DNA of 64,000 nucleotides, taken from Asterella californica. Lineage: Eukaryota > Streptophyta > Marchantiopsida > Marchantiales > Aytoniaceae. Positions within the stretch are counted from its first letter, which is position 1. Each line of letters opens with the position of its first letter. The stretch covers positions 8,680,001 through 8,744,000 of the forward strand of contig JAYKYS010000011.1 of the NCBI GenBank assembly GCA_036924285.1, read 5' to 3'. The notes under the pieces were generated by a model. It did not search any database, was not told the DNA's origin, and saw only the letters and a list, made by a program, of their open reading frames with translations. Shown piece by piece: positions 34,795 to 44,657 of the stretch. The translations under genes were made by a program, and so were the position numbers.

Positions 34795-35790
34795 TTGTGC
34801 TGTGCGATCAAAGATTTTGCTAAGTCGCACTGATGTAGTTATAACACGAGTGCGATCCGCCCATGGTCGCACTGACACCATGGCACTCAGTGCGATCGTA
34901 CCATGGTCGTCATGACTAGAAAAGTGCGACCGGTACGCGGGTCGCACTCAGATCGACATCAGTGCGACTTGTGCGGAAGTCGCGCTGAGTTTATAACACA
35001 GATGCGATCCGCATGGTCGCACTGACATCATGGCACTCTGTGCGATCCGCTAATGGTCGCACTGAGTACAGAAGTACTACCGTTACGCAGGTCGCACTCA
35101 GATCGCACATCAGTGCGACTAGTGCGATGGTCGCGCTGAGTTATAACACCAGTGCGATCCGCCCATGGACGCACTGACACCATGGTGCGATCCGCATGGT
35201 CGCACTGACACCATGGCACTCAGTGCGATCTGCCCATGGTCGCACTGAGTACAAAAGTAGTATCGTTACGCGGGTCGCACTCAGATCGCACATCAGTGCG
35301 ACTAGTGCGATGATCGCGCTGAGTTATAACACCAGTGCGATCCGTCCATGGGCGCACTGACACCATGGTGCGATCCGTATGGTCGCACTGACACCATGGC
35401 ACTCAGTGCGATCCGCCCATGGTCGCACTGAGTACAAAAGTACTATCGTTACGCGGGTCGCACTCAGATCGCACATCAGTGCGACTAGTGCGATGGTCGC
35501 GGTGAGTTATAACACCAGTGCGATCCGCCATGGGCGCACTGACACCATGGCACTCTGTGCGATCGTACCATGGTCGCTCTGAGTAGAAATGTGCGACCGG
35601 TACGTCAGTCGCACTCAGATCGCACATCAGTGCGATCAAAGATTTTGCTAAGTCACACTGACTATATCAGTGCGACTTGTATGGAAGTCGCGCTGAGTTT
35701 GATAACACCAGTGCGACTGTTGCGCATGTCGCACTGATGATATACAACTACTGATATAAAACTACTGCGACTCGTGCACAGTCGCACTGA
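34795..35790. repeat. Inverted-repeat array 1 (183-bp unit, GTGCGAY)
   Basis: Dozens of cagtgcga(t/c) words alternate with (a/g)tcgcactg, so each neighbouring pair can fold into a hairpin with an 8-12 nt loop such as ccgcccatgg. A larger unit beginning ggcactc(a/t)gtgcgatc repeats at 35032, 35215 and 35398 (183 bp), then in a shortened form at 35549. The array fills the space between the transposase and the 3' end of the FCP1-like gene. There is no coding content beyond chance frames. Confidence 0.9.
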
Positions 35791-35829
35791 CAACGCTTGC
35801 TCTTGTGATACATTTTGCTTCAAATATTT

Positions 35830-38727
35830 TTATTCGGTCGCAGAACTACTTACTAAGACTGTTAGTTGATTTTTGCGGATGTTAGTGAATAGAGTGCTTT
35901 TGGTAAGGAAAAACTTTATTGTATAAACTGAATAGTTCTTCAAGATGATTTGTATTTTACAAAATTCTGCTTTCTGTGCACTCGTGCAAGAACGCCACAA
36001 CACCTCCTCGTCCTCCGAGGACAAAGTTCCCCAGTAAGCTTTCAAAGCTATCATGAGGTCTAGGCCAAACATGACCTTATATCTTGCTCCTACAAAACTA
36101 GGAGTTTTTACGAAATCGCTTCTCCATTGCATCAACCATGTTAACAGAATCTTCAGAAGATAATCATCCCGGTCCATGTCTGCAGACTCCGGGCGGAACG
36201 AAGGAGGATGAATTGTACTGAAAGGATGGTTCGTGCTATTCTTCTCCGGTGAATCATCAACCAAGAGACAATCTCTTGTACACAAATTGTAGGAATGGAG
36301 TCGAGAGAAGTCTTTCAGATATAAAGTTACTCGTTGCAGCTTCCCTTATGGTCTTGAAACGACTACACTGTGATTGCGCAAAAACCTTACATGTCTGCAG
36401 AAGCGAATATAGATTTAAAATCAGTACAAGAGAAGTTAAAAGTTGAATATGCATAAGACTGTATACACATAAATGCAATGAACCTTCAAGGAACAGAGAT
36501 TATGATTGTAAAGTTACCTGGGCTGAAGCGATTCCCACTGAAATATACTTCTTTTTCTCCATGGATCGAAGAATAGCATTACAGTTACTCAAGGTCCGAG
36601 ATGTCCATATCAAGACTTGAAACTCTTCACAGCAAATGTCCATGAACTCCTTCACTCCGGCTCTCACAACGTAACATAGATCTTTACGGTAATGTTCAAT
36701 CCGATAGCCTCTTTCTTTAGCGCCTTGAAGCTCCATCTCATTCCGTCCCAGTCTTATCAAGAGCCCATTTAAGTCCAAAATGAGAGTTTTCCTTCGTGGC
36801 ATAGAAGGATCAATCAATCTCGAGTAGAAAAGCTTCGAAGAACGAAATCAGTTTACCTCTGCCTTTAGACTTTCCAACTCCTCCGAGTATCGAGCGATAG
36901 TTAATTCAAGCTGGTCCACACTCTCTGTCAATTCGACCTCCTTCTGTTGAGCCTCTGCAATTCTTGCGTTTAAAGCCTCCTCTTCCTTTCTCTTGTTGAG
37001 AATCCTAGCGCAAATTTCTTCTTCTTCTCTTCTCGCAAGACGATGGATAGGTCCTAAATAAATACCACATGAGTTAGAGTTCTCTCCAGTGCGACCCTTC
37101 CTCATATCGCAGTGAGCATTATCGCTCCAGTGCGATCCCGCCGATGGTCGCACTGGAAGTTTCTCTCCAGTGCGACACTTCCTCATATCGCACTGAGCAT
37201 TATCGCTCCAATGCGATCCCGCCGATGGTCGCACTGGAAGTTTCTCTCCAGTGCGATCTTTCCTCATATCGCACTGAGCATTATCGCTCCAGTGCGATCT
37301 CGCCGATGGTCGCACGAGACGTTTATCTAGTGCGACCCTTCCTCAGATCAAACTGAGCACAGTCGCACTCGAGATAAACATCCAGTGCGATCCTAGCTGT
37401 TGGTCGCACTAGATGTTTATCCAGTGCGACCCGTCCTCAGATCGCACTGAGCACAGTCGCACTGGAAATAAACATGCAGTGCGATCCTGCTGTTGGTTGC
37501 ACTAGATGTTTATCCAGTGCGACCATTCCTCAGATCGCACTGAGCGCACTCGCTCTAGTGCGATCGAAGCGATGGTCGCACTGGATGTGAGTCTTCAGTG
37601 CGACCATTCCCTCTGATGTTATACTGCAAACACCATAATGCAAACAAACAGTGCACTAGACTGTTATGCTGCAAACACCATAATGCAAACAAACAGTGCA
37701 CTACACTGTGATGCTGCAAACACCATAATGCAAACAAACACGAACTGTAAAACAAACAATAGAGTAGAGTTCCTTACTTGTTTCATCTTGGCTCGTCCCT
37801 GCCTGATCTCTTGCTCCGTCTTCATTGCTAAAGATTGCATCCTCCTCTCTCAATATCTCCAGATGTCGCAGAAGATGAGTAAGAGCTATCCCTAGAAAAG
37901 TTTCTACACTTCCACTCTTTTTAGGAGCTCGCATATGCTTCTGTATATGCAATATCTCTCCTTCAAGATGATCTAGCATCAGCTGAGTCTAGTCATAGTC
38001 TATCTCTATCCCCTCAACTTTAGCCTTTACATACAACGCAAGTTGACCAGTCACAGTTTTAGGCCTTCTCCTTGCCAAAAGGACTGCATTCAAACATTGA
38101 AAAGCAGATCTCCAACCTTCAATTGCACATTCACGTGCAAAATATCTCTTCCCCACTTTATCGTATTCAGGAAACCAATCTGCTATGCGGACATGTCTCA
38201 CAAAACGAGGCATTTGCACAAGACCTTGAGGGATTAAAAATGCTTCTCGAATTAAATCGAGACTCAGTGAAACTTCCACCTCGCCAACTTTTGCGATCCT
38301 TGACTCAGCATGGTAAGATCGAACAAAGGCCGAGCAAAGACCAATCTGAAACAAACACAACACCAACCTCGTCATTATCAAACAGAGAGGAAGTAAACAA
38401 AGATTAAGAAACAGAGAGGGAGATCGAAGAATAAACCTTGAAATCAAAGAAGGATAGAGTGCTCACATCAGGGCGGGCAAACTCGAATGATAAAGCCATC
38501 AGTAATCCTAATTTCTCCAACTCCTCTTCGTCTATATCCATCACAGCAAGGTTCACATCTTCTTTACTCATCCATCCCCATTTTATTCGTTCATGTAAAT
38601 CTTCTTGAGAAGTGAACGAGATAAGAAAAGGTCCTTCCTCAGTTTTTGGTGCTGGAGTGATCTCTTCTTCGGATTCAGATTCTTCTGACAGAACCCTGCT
38701 TAAGGATTCTTCTTCAGATCCCTCCAT
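35830..38727 (-). CDS. FCP1/NIF-like phosphatase-domain gene, spliced, Harbinger cargo
   Basis: Inferred exons (minus): 38727-38437, 38345-38031, 37982-37778, 37053-36518, 36394-36331 and 36272-35830. All joins use gt...ag and keep phase, and the total is 618 codons with the stop. Exon 1 is Ser/Glu-acidic. Exon 4 starts with a Glu/Lys coiled coil, then the HAD core: LILDLNGLL (DxDx motif with Asn for the second Asp, common in plant relatives), FMDICCEEFQVLIWTSRTLSNCN, and in the last exon CLLVDDSPEKN followed by HPFSTIHPPSF. These are the three FCP1/SCP signature blocks. One in-frame TGA (36848-36850) splits coiled coil and HAD core, so this is either a pseudogene or two genes, the second starting at the ATG at 36802. 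Exon 2 and 3 domains are unknown to me. FCP1-type enzymes dephosphorylate proteins such as RNA polymerase II; activity here is unproven. Confidence 0.65.
37081..37620. repeat. Inverted-repeat array 2 (81-bp unit), inside an intron
   Basis: The unit begins tctctccagtgcga and repeats at 37081, 37162 and 37243 (81 bp); longer variants carrying aaacatccagtgcgatcct follow to 37620. Each has paired cagtgcgat/atcgcactg arms like array 1. It lies wholly within the 724-nt intron 3 of the FCP1-like gene (37054-37777), the only long intron of that gene. Confidence 0.9.
37626..37745. repeat. 45-bp minisatellite
   Basis: gcaaacaccataatgcaaac starts at 37626, 37671 and 37716, giving nearly three 45-bp copies. 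It also lies within intron 3, directly beside array 2. It shares only the gtgca word with the array. Confidence 0.85.
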
Positions 38728-38789
38728 GCTTATCTTCACTGCACAACCGAAGGAAAGTGACTGCAATAACAACCATTAAGAACGATCCG

Positions 38790-39790
38790 GGTGTACAATG
38801 CAAATGAACACTCACTGCGCAACTACGAAGAGATCGCACTCACTACCTCTAAATCGTACCTCAGTGCGTCCGATCCAACGTCGCACTCCACGGACCTGAT
38901 AAGAACTCTTGAGAAGACACCATCAGTGCGTCGCGTACCTAAAATCGCAGTCGGTGCGTCCCGTGCTAGGTCGCAATAAGCAATAACATCGTTTGCAAAC
39001 GCTGTCAGTGCGACCCAACCCTAAATCGCACTGAGTGCGCCTCGAAGTAAAAATTGCACTCGGTGCGCCCCGTCCTAAGTCGCATTACTAAACAATTCAG
39101 TTTGCAAACGCGATAAGTGCGTCCAGCAAGTAAATCACACTGAGCGCAGTATGGAAATCGCACTTCAGTGCGCCAAGTGCGTAAGCCGCACTCAGTGCAT
39201 ACAGTTTCATGTTGCACTCAGTGCGTCCCGTGGTAAGCCACACTCAGTGCGCACCGTTTTTGTGCAAATCGCACATACTGCGCCCCTAAACCCTATCGCA
39301 CTCGCACATAGTGCGCCTCTAAACACGGTCGCACTAAATAATGCATTGAACTCCATCGCGCACCCGAATTTAACAACGATTACACTAATTAACAACGACA
39401 ATACTAATTGCGATACTGTAATTCGAGCTGTGGATAACTTACTAATCAAATCTCTGTCACTCGAGCCGCTCTTCCGCTTCCGCCTGGTCGTAAACGCTTA
39501 TCGCTCTTACGCTTCCGCCTGGTCGTGAGCACTTCTCGCACTTCGCAATTCTCTGGTCTTACAGTCGAATCGCATCGCAGTTACTGTGAACTCGCGCTCG
39601 CCCGATACTTTCAAAGAACATCTTTACCTCACTGAACATATGAGTCACAGTCGAATCGCAGTTAGTGCGAACTCGCGCTCGTCTTTTATCTCACTGACCA
39701 TCTCTCTAGCGCACTCACTGCGCGAACTCGCCCTCGCTCTTACGCTTACTGCGACTCGCACTCGATCGAAGCTTTCTGCGACCAGGCCCT
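38790..39790. repeat. Degenerate inverted-repeat array 3 (GTGCG words)
   Basis: Many cagtgcgtcc, cgcactcagtgcg and aatcgcac words are spread at 20-60 base spacing without a clear fixed period. It occupies the space between the start of the FCP1-like gene and the 3' end of the Myb-like gene. It looks like an older, diverged version of arrays 1 and 2. Confidence 0.8.
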
Positions 39791-39892
39791 GAACTGACCT
39801 CGACTAAACCCTGAACTCTTCACTCACTGAAAGGAAGAGAGTCTTAAGAGGCACGCAATGAACTTCAACTTTTACTCATATGAAAACTTCGG

Positions 39893-41001
39893 TTACATAT
39901 CGTCGAGTTTCTCAATAATTTCTCTTATTTCCTCGAATGTCTTGCCAGCTTTGTGTAATTCAACAAATAAAGAAGCGTGTCTCTTTCTACTCTCCTCTTT
40001 CTCGTGACTCTCTCTAGCTCTCTTCTTCTCCTCCAATGTGGCCATACGATATTCTACGTAAACTTTTCTGTACTGAACTTTCTCTTTGATACTTTCCTCG
40101 TACAAATTCAACACACCTCTTTCATGTTGCGAGCGTTTGGTGGTCTCTGATTTCTAGATGTGTCATGCAAAGGCTCAGAGACAGTAGAGGTTCCTCTGCT
40201 CGGCTCTCTGTGACCAACTTCTTTGTCTTCAAAACTCATTTCATCCTCTGCAAATGGACTCATCGTTTCGTCTGCACCTTGATAGCCGGCACCTTCGCAC
40301 TGAGAAATATTTGTATCTCCATCATCTTCTTGAAATTGGGTATTCTCATGATCATAGCGAGGAGCTGGCCGAGGAATAGTATTCTCAGTTTGACATTGAG
40401 AGTCTAAACCTTCAAACTCCTCCTCTGATATTCCTTGAGAATACAACGCAAGAGGATCAATGTTAGCACGACTTCCGAAAACAGCATTCATCCGAAAGAA
40501 ATGAGGACATTTTCCATTCAATTTCTCTTCCAATGTCAACCCAGTCAACATCTCATCCTCAGTGAGCCCTCCACCCGTGCTGTCTTGGATTTCTTTCGCC
40601 TTCTTGTACATATCCACGTATCTCTCAAATCGTTTCTTCAATTCAACACCAGTCACTACAGGGAAACCATTCTTCCCTGAAAGTTGAGCAGCCATAATAC
40701 CAAAAGCGGTGGCTTTGCTGAGACATTTCCCCGCACCAACTTTCGTCTTCCTTCCTGCACCATGTAATGCAGCAAAGTTCTCCTCGTCTTCGATGTAGGC
40801 AACAATTTTCTCATAATCATCTGAATTCAAACGAATTCTACTTTTCCTCGAAGCTTTTTGATTTTTGGGAGGCATAGCTGGTGAAACTCTATCGATACTG
40901 ACTACGCTACTCTCATTCTTCTCAGAACTACCTTCATCTGACTTAATCTCTTCACTGATCTCGAAACAACAAACAACATCCTCTTCACAGACAGACGACA
41001 T
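39893..41001 (-). CDS. Harbinger Myb/SANT-like DNA-binding protein
   Basis: The main frame (41001-40108, 297 aa) has an acidic N-terminus (1-40), a basic patch, and a Myb/SANT-like domain at about 60-175 with the DYEKIVAYIEDEENFAALHG, KTKVG, FPVVTGVELKKRFERYVDMYKKAKE and GLTEDEM blocks followed by CPHFFRMNAVFGSRANIDP. This is the layout of the second protein of plant PIF/Harbinger elements, which binds subterminal DNA and brings in the transposase. A further frame, 40114-39893, encodes a charged coiled-coil tail ending FEEIREIIEKLDDM, typical of such proteins but shifted against the main frame at about 40110. That implies a one-base lesion or a small intron I cannot place. Confidence 0.82.
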
Positions 41002-41298
41002 GTTTTCGCGCTCTCTTTTTCAAGTTCTTTCAGCCACTCCTCCACTACTTAGCAGAAATTGAATGTTACTTTTCAAGAAGCGAGTGCTTTCTCGTACTCG
41101 TCTTCCCGTCATCATATCAAGTAATACGATATTTAAGAGTAAAAAGTACATAATGTTCCCCGTCTATGTTTGAGACCCCCCTTCAAATATCCGCGGATGT
41201 AGGATGTAGTTCCTAAACAAAGTTAGACATAGTAAACTGTACGTAATAGCCGCAGATGAGTTACGACAAAGATTCCTTCGGCCGTCGAAAAAATATTC

Positions 41299-41319
41299 CC
41301 TTTAACTTTGACACCCCCT
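41299..41319 (-). repeat. Harbinger right terminal inverted repeat
   Basis: 21 bases ending tgacacccct-type sequence (ctttgacaccccct), exact reverse complement of 24089-24109, followed by AAT. It lies about 300 bases upstream of the Myb-like gene start. Confidence 0.85.
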
Positions 41320-41554
41320 AATCCACCCGTTACCGGCAGTATACAGTTCTCTAAGTTACAGTGACACATCAGATTTCGATTGTGCGTGATAGAAAATGTG
41401 CGAACTGATTCAAAAATTCAAGAATTTCTCTCCAAATCATGAAAGATTGTACATCAAGAGTGCTCTCAGTGCCATAGGACATACTTCTTGTCCTGTAAAA
41501 GAATACATTTTATTTAATCCTGCGGGAAGGGTTATGTGATCAGTTAAACCGCTT

Positions 41555-41598
41555 TGCATTATCCCCTCTTCCGAATTTGGAAGAGGTGATATAATGCA
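41555..41598. repeat. Two-step hairpin
   Basis: tgcattat (41555) pairs with ataatgca (41591), and inside them cctcttcc pairs with ggaagagg around a 6-nt gaattt loop; only a few unpaired bases separate the two stems. Confidence 0.75.
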
Positions 41599-41833
41599 GG
41601 GAAGTTGAGATAGTTGTGGTGAATGCCAAAAAGCTTCAAAATGGTGACCAAATAACTGCCAAAATCAAAAGATCTCGACCAAAGAGAAAGACCAATATTT
41701 AATTAGTCTCCGTAAAATCTGTGGTACGCTGCAGTGTATGCTGAAAGCTTTGCATGGTCAAGCCAACCCAATTGAGTGACTCATTGGGACTATTACTACA
41801 AATATCTTCCATCTCAGACCTAAGCTTGCAGAA

Positions 41834-41874
41834 TTCTTGCCAATTATAATTGCATTATTTATAATTGGCAAGAA
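41834..41874. repeat. Perfect 16-bp hairpin
   Basis: TTCTTGCCAATTATAA (41834-41849) and its exact reverse complement (41859-41874) flank a 9-nt loop. It could be the fused ends of a foldback element, as no target duplication is evident. Confidence 0.85.
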
Positions 41875-42489
41875 ATGAGAGACTAACAACGGTCCTTCTC
41901 AGATGATCAATCGCCGTTGCTAAAAGAAGAATCCAAACTTTCGTATTGTGGTAATATTCGTCTTCGCTCCCTCTGGAGAATGTGTTCCGCATGTAGTGTT
42001 GCTCTTCTTCCACTCCGTGTAAATGGTTAGTGGTAATTCAATAAGTATGTAATAATTTCAAAAAATAAATATTTTTTAAAATAAATATAAAATATTTATC
42101 ATGTACATACACATCGCTACACAACATACATGGTGGTCTAAACTACATACACATAACTAGCACAAGGTGTCATACACGTACACAAGTATACCACAATAAT
42201 TTGAGAACACATGCATAATACTTGCCAACCGGCAACAGATCACTCACGAATTAAACCAAATCTACTCTGTGCTTGTAGAGAATCTAGGTTTTACTCACTA
42301 AGTGCATCTATCATAGTTAAGACTTGAAGACTCAACTCGAGAAAAGATGAAAGACTACAAGCTCAAACTCGAAATATACTCCTTGATGATCTCAACCCAA
42401 GAAACTCTGCTAATGATACGAACGGCACTACCAGAACTAACCGCGCTAACTGCAACAAGGAGATATCCACCGTCCTTGAGAACTATGAT

Positions 42490-42588
42490 GAGAGGTGGTG
42501 TCAAACATGACATATGCTATCCTCTCAAACAACCATCACATAACAACCTAGTGGTCTCTCCACTAACAGATCCACATAACATATACCT
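42490..42588 (-). pseudogene. PHD-finger remnant at the E5 C-terminus
   Basis: One frame reads YMLCGSVSGETTRLLCDGCLRG, a TAG, then HMSCLTPPL. This follows the PHD layout (C-x2-C, then LLCDGC, G-W-H-x2-C, L-x-P-P-L). The stop sits at the conserved Trp, and a Tyr sits where the first Cys would be; both fit G-to-A changes. PHD fingers read histone tails and could steer integration. Confidence 0.6.
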
Positions 42589-43149
42589 CAAACGGCACGT
42601 ACAATCACCAAGCTTGGATCCATAGAACTGTCGATGTTAGGAAGATGACATGACGTGCAATTACACACATGATCCTTCCAACCTACACCATCATGACTCT
42701 CTAAACACGAGAACACCAAATGATAACACCTCACACACTCATAAGATAGTGCATCATGCAGTCACCTCCAATTCGTCGGTGTTGTTTGCGATAAATACAC
42801 GTAATCGTCAATATAGAACTTACGAATCGATGGTCAATAACCTCCTCCTCGAATAGTTGCATATCGAAATGTATCATTATGCTGAGCAATCGACAAGTTC
42901 TCAAATGCCATCGGCATAACTCGCTTAAACATCATAGCTCGTTGAGAACATACTCTCACTCACATATCCAGATCATCAAGGTTCACAACCTCAGCAGAAT
43001 CATCGAAAGACCACAGGTAAATCTGATTCTCGATCGTATAGTAGAAAGTATGGTGAGAAAGATGTCAAGGATGCTTGTCGACTGAAATGATAACTCATGA
43101 CCAATCATGATAACTGAAAATCGCAGTTTCTATGATGATCCTTCTGCAA

Positions 43150-43750
43150 GCCATACTTGCGCAATCCTCTCTTCACCGTCTGAACAACTCTTTATGTCAA
43201 GCCATCAGCCTCAAGATGATCCCGCGATGTAGAACGATGATCAATCAGTGCATTATCACACAAAGGCTTGAAAACCATGAAACTCTATACCCTGGTCAGT
43301 CAACATGACTAGTGCAACAAAATGACTCAACATTCAATCCCGGAAAGCATAGACTAAACTCTCACTTTCATTGTCCAGGAGTGCCACCAACTCAATCCAC
43401 TTGGAGAAGTGCTCCACCAACACCGACACATACTGATTATGTCGTACGGTCAGTGATAAAAATTCCAAAAAGTCTAAACTCGAATGGTAACTCAACTCTA
43501 TAATCGATAAGGAGTGTAACTGTGGAGTAGGATCATCGAATCATGCTCGTACTCGATCACATATCACACATCGTGTCACAAACTACTACACATCAGTGTG
43601 TATACCGAACCATCAATATTGTCTTTGGAGTATGCGTGCGCTTCATTCTCAAATGCCCCAACTCCTCATGGACATGTCAAACTAATTGTGCTCTCTGCGA
43701 CGGATGTGATACAACACACAACTTATCATCCTCCCACACATGAAGAACGT
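43150..43750 (-). pseudogene. E5 integrase remnant
   Basis: HVHEELGHLRMKRTH marks the zinc-finger start, directly after a TGA that replaces the usual Arg codon. YVSVLVEHFSKWIELVALLD and VMLTDQGIEFHGF mark the catalytic core. A TAA sits at the expected catalytic Glu (ADGLT-stop-RVVQTVK). Dead. Confidence 0.65.
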
Positions 43751-43759
43751 ATTTCTCTT

Positions 43760-43960
43760 CCTCCCAAAACGCTTCACGAGACCTTTCACATGTTCTCTTC
43801 TCTCAAGCACCACAACGAGTTCGAATGTCTTGATCATCTCGTTCTGTGATATGTAATCCAAATCCACCTCCATCTTGTAACATCTCAAGTACTTTGAGAT
43901 TTCTCTCTCATCAAACAGATCGAGCTTGTCGATCACCCTTCGAAATATTTTCATACTCAT
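43760..43960 (-). pseudogene. E5 Gag fragment
   Basis: The frame contains LFDEREISKYLRCY and IKTFELVVVLERREHVKGLV. These align with the E1 Gag stretch at residues 60-110 (QFKGTDISKYVRYY, ENFELAVVPEIRGRVKEL). It ends where integrase-linker sequence begins, consistent with an internal deletion. Confidence 0.7.
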
Positions 43961-43975
43961 AGTCTCCTTTTGTTG

Positions 43976-44517
43976 ATTCCCTTGCTCTTGTCATAAAAAC
44001 AAAGTGGAGGCTTGAAACAATCGTGCAGTTGCGACATCCAACTACACCTCAAGTATCCTTTCTGATCCATTCATCTCGTCCATAGTCATGGCTCGTCCCT
44101 TCCTCTCATCCTCTCATCCTCCCATGATCCCAACCTTCTACATATTCATCATCCGAAGTCCACAAAATCCTCCTGAACAACCGTATCCATCTTCATCTTC
44201 GTTCATGATTGTTGATCTTTTCTTCCAAGTTCTAACACACAAAACTCTCCACCCCAGACCTTCACGTCATGTTCATCACCTTTCTGTCGTATCAGATTTT
44301 ATGTGAAGGTTGTCCTAGAAAATACGATGTTCTTGGCTCTGGAGATATCGTGTGCTGAACAGAGGCAAGAAAGAGAGAGACAAGCACGAAAATGAACTTC
44401 CAACAAGTATAAGACAGAAGCTTCCACTTCTGCTAAGGAGGTTGCTCAATTCTAGAAGATCCACCATGAGCAAGAATTCTTGAGGATCAAGGGCAAACCG
44501 ACTGAGCTGGTGGTCGA
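43976..44517. other. Spacer, nothing recognised
   Basis: No motif-bearing frame. It may be decayed leader or pol of E5 or of the element whose LTR fragment follows. The last bases before 44518 (gctggtggtcga) weakly resemble the E1 polypurine tract. Confidence 0.35.
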
Positions 44518-44657
44518 TGTCATGCTACTTGACGGTTACATGCTACACTTCTACTCTGATACTTGAGTTCAGTAGTTCTAGAAGTTAGCTCAATATTACT
44601 TCTAGTCCTTTATGCATATGTTCGACACCTTTGCATACGTTGTTAACACTATTTGCC
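44518..44657 (+). repeat. Truncated E1-type LTR fragment
   Basis: TGTC at 44518 starts about 140 bases that follow the E1 LTR start (24616-24755), sharing gttctagaagttagctc and acttctagtcctttatg. Homology stops abruptly where E6 copy A begins. Confidence 0.8.

Larger units (their letters stand above)
24089..41319. mobile_element. Giant PIF/Harbinger DNA transposon, with nested E1
   Basis: A 21-bp inverted repeat beginning AGGGGGTGTCAAAGTTAAAG lies at 24089-24109 and, inverted, at 41299-41319, with AAT on both outer sides (24086-24088, 41320-41322; a shifted reading gives TAA). A 3-bp target duplication and a short G-rich terminus fit PIF/Harbinger. Between them are the two standard Harbinger genes: a DDE transposase (33350-34687, +) and a Myb/SANT-like protein (40108-41001, minus). 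Removing the nested retrotransposon E1 and one copy of its target site leaves about 8.5 kb. That interior also holds an FCP1-like spliced gene and three inverted-repeat arrays. The transposase points toward the two minus-strand genes. Confidence 0.85.
41320..42340. other. Gene-free spacer with two strong hairpins
   Basis: No coding frame of note. Two palindromic structures (41555-41598 and 41834-41874) stand out. From 42050 the sequence becomes AT-rich (aaataaatattttttaaaataaatataaaat). Confidence 0.5.
42340..43975 (-). mobile_element. E5: scrambled Ty3/gypsy relic with PHD finger
   Basis: On the minus strand, in order: a Gag capsid fragment (43960-43760), integrase zinc finger (about 43735-43620), integrase core (43500-43150), a C-terminal region and a PHD-finger remnant (42588-42490). 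Protease, RT and RNase H are missing, so Gag is joined directly to the pre-integrase linker. Stops are common, several of them TGA or TAG where related proteins have Arg or Trp. No LTRs were found. Confidence 0.65.

Noticed and set aside
35028..35639. Open frames with repeated VRPWADRTGV-type peptides
   Set aside because: They follow the 183-bp repeat unit and change frame between units; not protein coding.
37051..37330. Coding extension of the FCP1-like gene through array 2
   Set aside because: The open minus-strand frame beyond 37053 is pure repeat; a good acceptor (tatttatttag) at 37054 explains the exon start.
34795..39790. CRISPR-like array of short repeats
   Set aside because: Units are inverted, variable and without unique equal-length spacers, and the context is a plant transposon.
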